Below, one piece after another: positions 1-10,706 of a stretch of DNA of 64,000 nucleotides. How positions within the stretch are numbered: the stretch's first letter is position 1; every line of letters begins with the position of its first letter. Source of the stretch: Trifolium pratense (Eukaryota; Streptophyta; Magnoliopsida; Fabales; Fabaceae). Made by a program: the position numbers and the translations under genes. The stretch spans positions 62,001 through 126,000 of the forward strand of contig NW_025721050.1 in assembly GCF_020283565.1 (NCBI RefSeq), read 5' to 3'. Below the pieces are notes generated by a model that was not told where the DNA came from, made no database searches, and worked only from the letters and a program-made list of their open reading frames with translations.

Positions 1-1938
1 TTTCTTTTTTTGATAATTTGATAATCGTGAAAATTCTAATATCAATAATCATCACTAATAATTCATAAAATTCTTTTTTGAGAAAATACCATATCGTTGA
101 GAAAATTCTTTTGTTCTATCACTTTAAAATTCTAAAATTTGAATTATTTTTCATATTTAAATAAAATAAATACAAAATAATTTTCACAACTAATTGAAAA
201 AATAAAAATATCAAATTAAACGACTATGTAATATAAAAATAAAAAACATATATTAATACCGGAGACTTATTTTTTTTAGTTTTAACCGGGACTTATATTT
301 ACACTCATATTAATACGAGTACATTTTTTTTATATAATTTACACGGGAGAAATATTTATACTCATATCAATATATACAAGTGTTAATTTTTTTTGCTTCA
401 AAAAAGAAAAAAGTGTTATTTTTTTTGTGATTTATATGAGACCTATATATATTCATATTCATATATCAATACAAGACCCAATTTTTTTTTATAATCTCTA
501 CGGGGAGGCGAGACAAAATACCATATCGTTACAAATGACTAATGAGGAGTGGGATATCACTCTCCACCGTGTTCTATCCCTTTAAAATTCATAAATTTGT
601 ATTATTTTTCATATTTAAATAAAATAAATAAAATAAATATGAAATAATTTTCATAAGTAATTGGAAAAATAAAAATATCAAAAGAAACGTCTATATAATA
701 TGAAAATAAAAACCATTTACTAATACGGAGACCTATTTTTTTTTGTAATTTTTACGATGACATATATTTCTTTCAGGACTTATATTTCTATCCATATAAT
801 AATACAAGGACCAATTTTTTAAAAATTTGTAGAGACCTATATTTATACTCATATACAGGGTTTTTTTTTTGTAATTTTTACATAATTATATTTCAACGGA
901 TGTTTTTACAGAGTTATATTTCAACGGATGTTTTAATACACGGGGAATAGGGCTTTTTTATTTCTTTCTATTGAAAGCTATATTTATACACATATTAATA
1001 CGTGATACCTATTTTTTTAATATAATTTTATAGTTTTTATTGGAACTTATATTTACACTCATATTCATATAAGTATCTTTTTATTTTTTTTTTGTAAATT
1101 ACACTCTATTGTTAGGAACGCGGAGCAAGAGATGACTCTCCACCCTCCTCAATCCATTTAAAATCTCTAAATTTGTACCTTCTTTTTTTTTCATACAGAG
1201 ACGAGATCTATTGTTTTTGTAAGGATGACATATATTTCTATGAAGACCTATATTTCTACCCATATACTAATACGGGGATGAATGTTTTTGAAATTTGTAC
1301 ATGACCTATATTTATACTCATATACATGTTTTTTTTAATAATTTTTACGGAGGTATATTTTTACGTATGTGTTAATATAGGGTTTATTAAAACGGGACAG
1401 AGGGCCTATTTTATTTTTCTTTCTATAGGAATCTATATTTATACACATATAATTAATAATTAATACGGGATACCTATGTTTTTGTAATTTTTACTGAGAC
1501 TTATGTTTACACTCATATTAATACAAGTGTCTTTTTCTTTTTTGTAATTTATACGAGGGCCCGTATTTATACTCATATTAATACACATGCATAATTTTTT
1601 GGTGATTTACATGATACTTATATTTATATTTATATATTAATACATGACCATAATTTTTCCCCGTAATTTATACGGCGATGAGAGAGAAAACACGGGAAGC
1701 GGGAGTTCACTCTCCACTCTCTTCAATTCCATACTAATATAATTTTATACAACAGAATAATAATTTTCGTAATTTCTACGGGGATGAGAGAGAAAACACA
1801 GTAAACGGAAGATCACTCTCCACCCGATTCAATTCCATATTAATATAATTTTTTACAATACAAGAATAATAAATTTTTAATAATTCATATTTTTACTTGA
1901 ATATTAACCCGTGCAATGCACGGGTAAGTTATACTAGT
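1..1938 (+). mobile_element. Helitron-like element, AT-rich degenerate repeat array (left end outside window)
   Basis: The stretch is built from degenerate units of roughly 60 bases. Each has a T-run, 'gtaatttttacg'-like text and 'atatttatactcatatt' followed by 'aatacgag'-like text. It ends in a perfect short hairpin at about 1908-1924 (arms CCCGTGC/GCACGGG) followed about a dozen bases later by CTAGT at 1934-1938. A 3' hairpin followed by CTRRT is the Helitron terminus signature. No Rep/helicase coding was seen, so the element is non-autonomous. The 5' TC end was not found and may lie before the window. The same layout recurs at 6.46-7.17 kb. Confidence 0.5.
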
Positions 1939-2349
1939 ACTAGTTATTTATATGTTTGAGAGTTCCTCTCTCATGACTATTTTCCTAGGTGGCATGCTCT
2001 CAATGCATTTGCTTACGCGTGGCATGCTCTTAGTCTTTCAATGCTTATGTGTCCTTCTCTGATAGCATTTTATTTTACTTTGTTTAAAATTCAAATTCAA
2101 ATTCAAATTTAAAAAACGTTAAAATGGAAATAAAATTCGTAATAAATTCTGAATTAAAAATGCATAATTTGAAATTCAAATTTAATTTTTAAAAGGAAAT
2201 GTATTAATTCCGTTTTACAAATCACAATCATACAATTGAATTCAATGATACACAGTCATTATTAAAAAATAAACAATGCAGAAAATATTGATATTTTATT
2301 AAAGAAAAAATTAAATATGCGACCAAATTTTTTTTTAAACAAGCTAAAA

Positions 2350-2350
<1 letters not shown>

Positions 2351-2384
<34 letters not shown>
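2351..2384. repeat. (AT)n microsatellite
   Basis: Uninterrupted AT dinucleotides over about 34 bases. Confidence 0.95.
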
Positions 2385-2388
<4 letters not shown>

Positions 2389-2528
2389 CAAGAGATCTCC
2401 TCAGCACAAGACGTGTCAAGGGAGATTAAAAGAGTTACATGACCAAATTAAATATTATTTTATAATTTTACAAATATTATTTTTTTTACAGTAAATTTCA
2501 TAGTAATAAGAATAATAATAATTCACAA

Positions 2529-2623
2529 CTGCGATCGGAAGGGGGCTGGAACCACTACTTGATGCCAGAACTGACCCCCGAACCAGATTAAACTGGTGGT
2601 GAAAAGCCAAAAAAAAAAAAAAT
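2529..2623 (+). repeat. Short retroposed repeat with poly-A tail (copy 1)
   Basis: A GC-richer block of about 80 bases, starting 'gcgatcgg' and containing 'gacccccgaaccagatt', ends in a run of A. A reverse-complement copy lies at 6513-6596. Poly-A plus two orientations suggests a SINE or the 3' tail of a LINE. No clear target duplication was found by eye. Confidence 0.6.
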
Positions 2624-3351
2624 AATAGTAATTTTATATGTGCGAAAAAATACAATTTGGTTGGGTCAATTATAAACATATATAGAAATTTCTTATTCTT
2701 ATAAATTAATTTCTTATTTTGTTACAACATATTACTTTTTTAATTAATAGAAATAAGTACTCATGTTCCCAAAAAATACTAATAAGGCATATTCCTTTTT
2801 CTATTTTTACGGAAGGTATATTCATTTTCTTTTTTACACAAGGTATATTCATTTTGACTACCGTACTATAATAAATCTCATGATTTTTTTTTTTTTTGAC
2901 GCAATAAATCTCATGATTAAGGCAATATATATAGTTTAAGGATGAAAATATTCATAAAAGTGTGGATCAAGTCTACAAACATCATCATAATTGTAAGTTT
3001 TTTTTAAAAAATTTATAAATATAATACGATTTTTTTCAATTTAAATGACTAATAAATATATGATTTTTTTTTTGTTTCAATTACTTCCTTAAATTAAGGA
3101 ATACTTGATATGATTAATTGCTTCTTTTTTGCTATAAATATTGCTTTTGAGTATCACAATTTTTACATCACTACGAAATACATTATAAAATTCTTCTCAA
3201 AATTGCCTTGTTTTTTATTTTCTTCATTGAAATGAAACAATTTTTTTATTCTCATATATTTTTTCACAACTCCAATTCTAAAATCTTATTTATTTTATTT
3301 CGATATTTTCTTATGTAGTATGTTGATATATTTTGATCATATATTTCTATC

Positions 3352-5390
3352 TTTTTTTTTTTTTAAAACAAACAAACTTTTATTGATAGACAAACTAGGT
3401 TACATTTACCATGTCTTTTTGGACAAGGTTAAGCATACAAGGAGGGAAATTGGAAGCCCAATACATATTAGGTTGAGAAATGGCCCAACGAGCTAACCCA
3501 TGAGCTGTGACGTTTGCTTCTCTTCTAACCCAAACCAGAGTAGCCTCGTGAAGATCTATCAAAACCCTAGCACACTGACGAGCGATTTTGCCCCATTCGT
3601 TCCTTGGGAAAACGTTCGAATTCACCGCTTTTACCACATTTCTAGCATCCATTTCAATGATTACTCTGTTGATATTCATAGATCTAAGGAGAACCACGGC
3701 TTCGAGAAGACCTTTTGCCTCAGCCAACGTTGCGTCGTTCAAGCATACTCCGATCCTGGTTGCCGCTCCAACGGCGCGGCCATCCGCACCTCTTATTACC
3801 ATACCTATCCCTAAACGGCTATCATCTAAAAGATGAGAATCCTTATTGCAAAAAATAAAAAAATAAAAGATGAGAATCCACATTTAGCTTTAGGTAGGTT
3901 CTAGGAGGGGGATTCCAGCGAATGTTGTTACGGTCAACAGTAGGAGGCAAGGCTTGAGATACAACATCGTCCGAGGTGAGATTTTGCTGATATTCAGCAA
4001 GGATCTTCAAAGCAGAGTCAATGATTTGCTGAGCAGGTATGCCTTTGTTAGAAAACACCTTTGAATTTCGCGCAAACCAAATATTGTAGGTAATAGAGGA
4101 AATGATTTGCATGCTATTGTTGTCTCATTGCTGATGCATGTATTTAAACCATTCAAAATAGGACCAGTTTGGTAGTCTAGAAATTCTGATAGCTAGGGGA
4201 GAGCCAAACCAGACCTCTTGAGCTTTTTCACAATAGAGGAAAGCATGGTCTATGGTTTCCATATCTTTGTTGCACATAGGACAAATGGAGTCACAGAGGA
4301 TGCCTTTTCTAATAAGGTTAGATTTGACAGGGATACCTGTATGAAAAATCCTCCAAAGGAGGTGAAGCTGCTTAGGAGGAACAGATAACTCCCAGAATTT
4401 ACTCCATATAGGGTCCTCCATGTTGTAGGAACTAGACTGGGCTTGAGAGGTAGAAGAGAGGTCCCCCAACATTATAGCATGATAGCCAGATTTAACTGAG
4501 TAGTTCCCATCTTTTGAACCTTGCCAACAGATAATATCTTCTTCCATAGGATAAGAGAGAGGAATTTGAAGGATCTGATCTGCTTCTATAGGGAAAAAAG
4601 TTTGAGAGATAAGTTGAGTGTTCCAACAATTTAATTGGGTATTTATAAGGTCAGCCACCTTAGTAAGGTTTGAAACAGTAGGTTTAGGGGTCCATATAGA
4701 GAGACCAGACTAAGGATGCAGCCATCTATCCTCCCAAATGTTAATATTCTGCCCATTGCCCACAAGCCAGAAACATCCTTTCTTGAGGGTACTCAGAGAG
4801 TGATGAATACTCTGCCAAGAGAAACTGGATCTATTTCCTTGTTTAGCATGAAGGACCTGAGTATTAGGGAAATATTTAGCTTTAAACAGAGAAGCCACTA
4901 AAGAATTAGGGTTAGTGATGAATCTCCATCCCTGTTTGGCAAGGAGAGCTTCATTAAAAGCTCTTAGGTCCCTGAAACCCATACCACCCTGATTTTTCTG
5001 CTTACAAACCTTCTTCCAATTAATCCAGTGAATCTTTCTATGATCAACATTGGTTCCCCACCAGAAATTGCATATCATGCTCTCCGTTTGATGGCACAAA
5101 CCTTTAGGGAGGACATAACTACTCATAAGGTAGGCTGGGATAGCTTGAACCACAGCTTTAATCAAAGTACTCCTACCAGCAAAGGAGAGATGCTTTTCTT
5201 TCCACCCTTTGAGCTTTTTCCAAATTCTGTCCTGAATGTAGTTAAAAACCTGATTTTTAGACCTGCCTATGTGAGTAGGAAGACCTAGATATTTTGAGAA
5301 ATGGGGGACAATCTTCATAGGGAGGTTATGTTGGATAGCCATTTTAGTGGACTGATGAACCATCTTGCTAAAAATCATCTCTTCAATATG
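3352..5390 (-). mobile_element. LINE (non-LTR retrotransposon), 5'-truncated 3' half
   Basis: Read on the minus strand, the element runs from the thumb/C-terminal part of reverse transcriptase, through a zf-RVT zinc-binding domain and an RNase H domain, to a poly-A tail. The tail is visible on the plus strand as a T-run at about 3352-3364. The endonuclease and the RT active-site motifs are absent, as expected for 5' truncation by incomplete target-primed reverse transcription. The 5' breakpoint is near 5390. Confidence 0.85.
3395..5378 (-). pseudogene. LINE polyprotein remnant: RT C-terminus, zf-RVT, RNase H
   Basis: Three blocks lie in order on the minus strand. Positions 5378-4710 carry the 'KYLGLPTHIGRSK' segment and 'FWWG', typical of the region after the RT palm in plant LINEs. 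Positions 4658-4125 carry the zf-RVT pattern, including 'LLWRIFHTGIPV' and the 'CPMCNKDMETIDHAFLYC' zinc ligands. Positions 4112-3395 carry an RVT_3-type RNase H with 'EAKGLLEAV' and 'IIEMDARNVV'. Stops and frame changes separate the blocks, so no single product is made. Part of the damage in the RNase H region is a 37-bp insertion bounded by a 15-bp direct repeat (3828-3842 and 3865-3879), which shifts the frame. Confidence 0.85.
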
Positions 5391-6454
5391 ATGTTATGAG
5401 TTGAAGTTAGTCATTTTGTTACATTTTATGTGCAAATGTTATGAGAATGTTTATTGGTGCAGGTGTTCGGAAAGAATGTGACAAGAAAGTTGTTAAGACA
5501 AAGATGAGCAAATGAATTTGATTGTGATGAATTAGTGATACATTATTTGTATTTTAAAAAAATTAATATCTACTTTCTAATTGTAATGTATATCAATTTG
5601 TTTCACATTTTCTTAATTTATTCATGAAATTGTGTATAATATAGATCAATTTTGTTTCAAATATATGTAAATAAAATAGTGTAGATCTGTTACATTAGAT
5701 TATTTAGTTTTCATAATTAGTATTTTGATCTACTATAAACTATAGAATGTCACATGAACGGTTGGTGTTGAAGCAAAGTGAAGAATGTCTTAACTCTAGA
5801 AAGAAAGAAAAAATGAGCTAAGAAGACTTTTATTTTGGTTCAATCAAACTAGCGCATCAATTTCTTTTTCTATTTTTAATATTTGATTTTAATAACTTTT
5901 TCATTATTTGTAAATATTTGATTGGATGTGCCTAAATATTAATTATTAGATGAATGCTCATTAAAAAATTTCTCATTTTACCAATCAATTTACATAATTA
6001 CATAATTGTTATTTTTAATAGTGTTTTCTTTGGATCCGGAATGGGTGCAGTCAACACCTTATGACAATTGCTCACTTAATCTTATGATAAAAATCTCAAA
6101 TAGCATAACAATTGTTCACTTAATTAATCTTATGTGAAGCTTATATTATGTAATCTCCAATTTAGTTTAATCTATATATAATATAAATTTTATTTCTTCT
6201 CACTTTAACATTGAAATATACACTAACAGTGAAATCATTCAATTTGAGTCAAATTCAATTTAACTCTCAAATTCAAATATTATTACTACAATTCTCACAC
6301 AAATTCTTTTTTTTTTTAAAATTACATTCTCATTCAAATTCTAAATCAAGATCTCAAATTGCTATTTATTTTTATGTTGTCTTTGTAATGGACTTTTATT
6401 TTTCATTGTTCTTACAATACTATTTCCATCACCCCACATTTTAATTTCTAATTT
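5391..6454. other. Intergenic, no recognised gene
   Basis: AT-rich sequence with no domain-bearing open frame. A small open frame near 6211-6444 is low complexity with no recognisable motif and is not called. Confidence 0.6.
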
Positions 6455-7173
6455 CTATGGAGTTATATTTATACGGATGTTTTAATATGGTGCCAAGAGT
6501 TTTTTTTTTGTGTTTTTTTTTTTTTTCACCACCAGTTTAATCTGGTTCGGGGGTCAGTTCTGATATCAAGTGGTTCTAGCCCCCTCCCGATCGCAGTTTT
6601 TTTGTATTTTCTATTAGAACCTATATATATACATTTATGCTAATATTAATACGAGGACTTTTTTTTGTATTTTTTATGAGAACCTATATTTATACTCATA
6701 TTAATACGGGTGGCCTATTATTTTTGTAATTTTTACTAGGACTTATATTTATGCTCATATTAATACGAGTGCATTTTTTCGTAATTTAAACGGGGCCAAT
6801 ATTTAATACAAGTGCAAAATTGTTTTTTTGTGATTTACATAAAACCCATATTTATATTGATATATCAATTACAAAACTCTATTTTTTTTTTTAATTTCTA
6901 TGGAGACGGGAGAAAAAATATCATATCGTTGAGAACGGGGAGTGAGAGCTCACTCTCCATTGTGTTCTATTCCTTTAAAGTTAAAAAAATAGAATAAAAA
7001 ACTAATCGACTAATAGACTTTAGCGTTAAACATATAAGCTAATCTAATTTTGTATAATAGAATAAAAAACTCATATACTAATATAATTTTGTACAATAGA
7101 ATAAAAAACTTTTAATAATTCATATTTTTCATTGAATATTAACCCGTGCATTGCACGGGTCGGTTATACTAGT
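6455..7173 (+). mobile_element. Helitron-like element, second copy
   Basis: It shares the degenerate 'atatttatactcatatt' units with 1-1938 and has an equivalent end: a CCCGTGC/GCACGGG hairpin at 7143-7159, then CTAGT at 7169-7173. The left boundary is approximate because the 5' TC end was not identified. It abuts the copia LTR remnant, so it may have inserted at or into that LTR. An inserted reverse copy of the poly-A-tailed repeat lies inside (6513-6596). Confidence 0.5.
6513..6596 (-). repeat. Short retroposed repeat with poly-A tail (copy 2, inverted)
   Basis: Reverse complement of the block at 2529-2623. The T-run at 6513-6526 is its poly-A tail seen on the plus strand. The core 'ggttcgggggtcagttct' resembles a pol III B-box, which would fit a SINE, but this is not decisive. 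Confidence 0.6.
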
Positions 7174-7265
7174 ATATTATTATTTCCTTTTATTTTTCCT
7201 TGTAATTATTTCCTCCATAAATCAAGGAGATTGCTAGTTGTACTTTTATTATAAATACCAACCTT

Positions 7266-7541
7266 GAGCTAAAGAATAAATTATTACAGTATTCACATAT
7301 TATTTTCTACATGGTATCGAGAGCTCCCGATTTTGGGGGTCTCGCTTCCGCAAAACCCTAGTCGCCGTCGTGTTTATATTCCGATCACGACAACTAATTG
7401 TGTGAGCTAAAGAATAAATTATTACAGTATTCACATATTATTTTCTACATGGTATCGAGAGCTCCCGATTTTGGGGGTCTCGCTTCCGCAAAACCCTAGT
7501 CGCCGTCGTGTTTATATTCCGATCACGACAACTAATTGTGT
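7266..7541 (+). repeat. 138-bp tandem duplication spanning the copia LTR end and primer-binding site
   Basis: Positions 7266-7403 and 7404-7541 look identical by eye. Each copy starts 'gagctaaagaataaattat' and carries the LTR end plus a PBS-like 'tggtatcgagagc' (7312-7324 and 7450-7462). Confidence 0.95.
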
Positions 7542-10404
7542 GTGTGGTATTGTTCATCCTGTGAGACTGTTCACACGCATTGTTCATCAAAATTACTGTT
7601 CGCACGTGCACTGTTCATCGATGATACTGTTCATCCGAACTGTTCATCACCACTACTGTTCACGAGTACTGTTCATCCTCGGCGACACTGTTCATTTGAA
7701 GAAAGAAAAAAAATTGCTGCTTCGAGTACTATTTGGCTGAGTTTATTAATTACGATGTTTTTTTACTCTCGGCGAAGATTATCCACCTTCAAATTTCGTC
7801 GTGAATGCAAATATTGTCATCGTTTAGGACATACTATTTTTCAATGTTGGAAATTACACGGTCTTCCACGAACTTCAAATCGGAAGAACAAATGTGGAGG
7901 TGAGGGTCATGCATTCCAAGCTAGTAATTCTGGTAAAGGACAATCATCCTCCTCAATTCAGCTTTCTTTCACAACGGAACAACTAGACAGACTGTACAAA
8001 ATTCTGGAATCTGACACTCTTTCTTGTTCTATTACCCCAAAAGGTAATTCTGCCCTTCTTAATGTCAGTCCCAGTCATACTTGGATAGTAGACTCTGGTG
8101 CAAGTGATCACATGACAGGTGTTTCTACTCTGTTTTCTCCATATAGTCCATGTGCAGGTAATCATAAAATAAAAGTTGCAGATGGCTCTCTTTCAGCCAT
8201 TGCAGGTAAAGGTTCGGTTGTGTTATCTCCAAACCTCACCCTTAAAGATGTCCTGCATGTCCCAAATTTATCTTGTAGTCTCATGTCTGTCAGTAAATTA
8301 GCTAAAGATAAAATCTGTCATACTAACTTTTTCGATACTTATTGTGTCTTTCAGGATTTGGACTCGGGGAAGGTAATTGGCAGTGCTAAAGAGAGTGGAG
8401 GACTCTACTATCTTGACAGTGGATCTGAATCACAACCACCTTCCAAACCAATAAGTATTAACTTTGAGACCTTTTTTGCTTTAAATAATAATGATGACAA
8501 CATTATGTTATGGCATTTACGATTAGGTCATCCTAGCTTTCGTTATTTAAAGTACTTGTTTCCTAAGTTATTCCATAACAAAGATTTATCTTCGTTTAAT
8601 TGTGAAGCATGTGAATTTGCAAAACATCATCGATCTAGTTTTTCAGTACAGCCTTATAAACCATCAAAACCGTTTTCTGTTATTCAAAGTGATGTATGGG
8701 GCCCTAACCGTACGAGTACACTTTCTCTCAAAAGATGGTTTATCACGTTCATTGATGACCATTCAAGAGTGTGTTGGGTGTACTTGTTAAAGGGGAAATC
8801 CGATGTTTGTCAGGCTGTACAGAATTTTTTTAAAATGGTGCAAAATCAATTTCAAACAAATATTCAAGTGTTTAGAAGTGATAATGACAAAGAATACTTT
8901 AATACTAATTTGAGTGATTTCTTCCGTAAAAACGGGACAGTGCATCAAAGTTCATGTCCTAACACTCCCCAACAAAATGGAGTTGCAGAAAGAAAAAATA
9001 GACACTTGTTGGAGGTGGCTAGAGCTTTACTTTTCTCAAGTAAAGTACCAAATTATTTGTGGGGTGAAGCAGTTTTAACTGCTCTATATTTAATTAACAG
9101 AGTGCCCTCCAAAGTTCTTGATTTTCAAACTCCAATTCATATTTTCAAAGAATATTTTCTTTTTGATCGTGTTTCAAATGATTTGTCTTTAAAAAAATTT
9201 GGTTGCACAACCTTTGTTCATGAACATAAGAATGTTGGAAAACTTGAACCACGTGCTATAAAATGTGTTTTTGTTGGATACTCCCCAACCCAAAAAGGAT
9301 ATAAATGTTTTGATCTAAAAAAACAAGAAAATGTTTGTCACTATGGACGTTACATTCTTTGAAAACAAATCCTTTTTTGATGACTCTCATCTTCAGGGGG
9401 GGAATTTGAATGAAGACTCGTTTCAAACTGAGGACATGAGTTTTTTTAATATGATACATTTGCCTGAATCACAAATTTCCAAGACTTCTACTTTTGCACC
9501 AACAGAAAATGGCTGTGATTCTTTATATGATCCTACTCCTATTATGAGTAAGGAACTTGGTGAATCCGAGCCTACATTTTCTCATAAAGAAAACCATGAG
9601 AATTTTAAAAATGGTCATGATTCTTTATCTGATCCTACTTCTGTTATGAGCAAGGAACTTGGTGAATCTGAGCCTACATTTTCTCATGAAGAAAACCATG
9701 AGAATTTTGAATTTGATGATAATGATGATCTAATTGAAATGCCACAAAATAACGAGTCATCTAAAGAGAGTAGGTTTGAAGCAGGAAACAAGATTTGGAA
9801 AGGAAAGGTTTTTGTGAGAAAGAACCATAAAGAAAGTGATGAGTCCACATCTCAACAGCAACATGAATCTGAACCGGGGAATAATCAACCCCCTAAAAAA
9901 AGAAACGGTAAGTCTATCTTTGTTTCTGAGAGTCGTATCTTGTATCCTGATATAGATGATCCTATTGCTGTTAGAAAACCTGTTAGAACTTGCACTAAAC
10001 ATCTCATGTCCAATTTTATATCATATTCAAATCTGTCTTCATCTTTTTCTGCTTTCACCTCAAAATTGTCTAGTGTAGAGATTCCAAAAAATGTACAGGT
10101 TGCTCTAGAAGTTCCAAAGTGGAGGGAGGCTGTACTTGAGGAGATGAAAGCTCTTGAAAAGAACAAAACTTGGAGTGTTATGACATTACCGGATGGAAAG
10201 AAGACTGTTGGATGCAAATGGGTGTTTACTGTGAAGTATAACTCAGATGGATCAATTGAAAGGTATAAGGCTCGATTGGTGGCAAAGGGTTTTACTCAGA
10301 CCTACGGTATAGACTACTCAGAGACATTTGCTCCTGTTGCAAAATTGAACACTGTCAGAATTCTCCTATCTGGAGTGCTGCAGTTTAGATTTTTAATTAA
10401 TTAA
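7536..10404 (+). pseudogene. Copia gag-pol polyprotein remnant (zinc knuckle, protease, integrase, partial RT)
   Basis: The first frame (to 9362) carries a CCHC knuckle ('CKYCHRLGHTIFQCWKLHG'), the aspartic protease motif 'WIVDSGASDHMTG', an integrase HHCC zinc region ('LWHLRLGHP', 'CEACEFAKHHRSSF') and a core with D ('QSDVWGP'), D ('RSDNDKEYF') and E ('PQQNGVAERKNRH'). The second frame (9331-10404) continues after a one-base frameshift in the A-rich tract at about 9317-9333. It carries an acidic linker, then the start of RVT_2 ('[18 protein letters not shown]', '[10 protein letters not shown]', '[10 protein letters not shown]'). The RT active site (YVDD region) and RNase H are absent because the element ends near 10371. 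The linker holds a 102-bp in-frame duplication (9508-9609 and 9610-9711). The UBN2 gag domain is missing. Confidence 0.88.
7545..7700 (+). repeat. Degenerate 'actgttcatc' repeat
   Basis: About ten copies of 'ctgttcay' spaced 10-20 bases apart lie in the leader between the PBS and the zinc knuckle of the copia element. The open frame crossing this stretch is rich in Cys/His/Ser because of the repeat and is unlikely to be real gag. Confidence 0.8.
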
Positions 10405-10706
10405 AACATTTCCTGTGCACCGTTCTCTCTTTGTCTATTGCATGTTTCTTTTTTGCCGCACTATCTTTGAGTGCTGCCATCACCAAAACCCTTGTCTTTA
10501 TGCTGCTTTTTTCTATCTCTCTCTCTTAGTAATTATCTTCTCTAGAATCGTATGAGGTAATCCTGTGCTTGTTCCTAGCTCATGATTTTGTGTTCCTAAA
10601 TGTCATTTTTGGTTCTTTTGACTGAGATTTCTTTTATGTTATGCATATTCATAAGTAGTTAAATAATACCATAACTGTTGTAAGTTAAATAATACCATTA
10701 ACACAG
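10372..10706. other. Unassigned stretch between copia and LINE fragments
   Basis: No coding signal was recognised. It lies between the copia RT break and the LINE endonuclease segment. It could be captured flank or a LINE 5' segment. Confidence 0.5.

Larger units (their letters stand above)
1939..3351. other. AT-rich intergenic stretch with no recognised gene
   Basis: No credible coding region was found. It holds short 'attcaaattcaaatt' runs near 2090-2115, an AT microsatellite (2351-2384), the poly-A-tailed repeat at 2529-2623, and many T-runs. Small open frames here are low-complexity artefacts. Confidence 0.6.
7174..10371 (+). mobile_element. Ty1/copia LTR retrotransposon, damaged
   Basis: An LTR remnant (TATA-like 'tataaata' near 7251-7258) ends in 'ttttctaca' and is followed directly by 'tggtatcgagagc' (7312-7324), close to the copia primer-binding site for initiator Met-tRNA. 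Coding order is zinc knuckle, protease, integrase, then RT, which is the copia order. The RT is cut off near 10371 and no 3' LTR follows. The gag domain is mostly missing and there is a frameshift, so the copy cannot transpose by itself. Confidence 0.85.

Noticed and set aside
6211..6444. 77-residue frame
   Set aside because: Low-complexity Phe/Ser/Gln text in AT-rich DNA with no neighbour or motif support.
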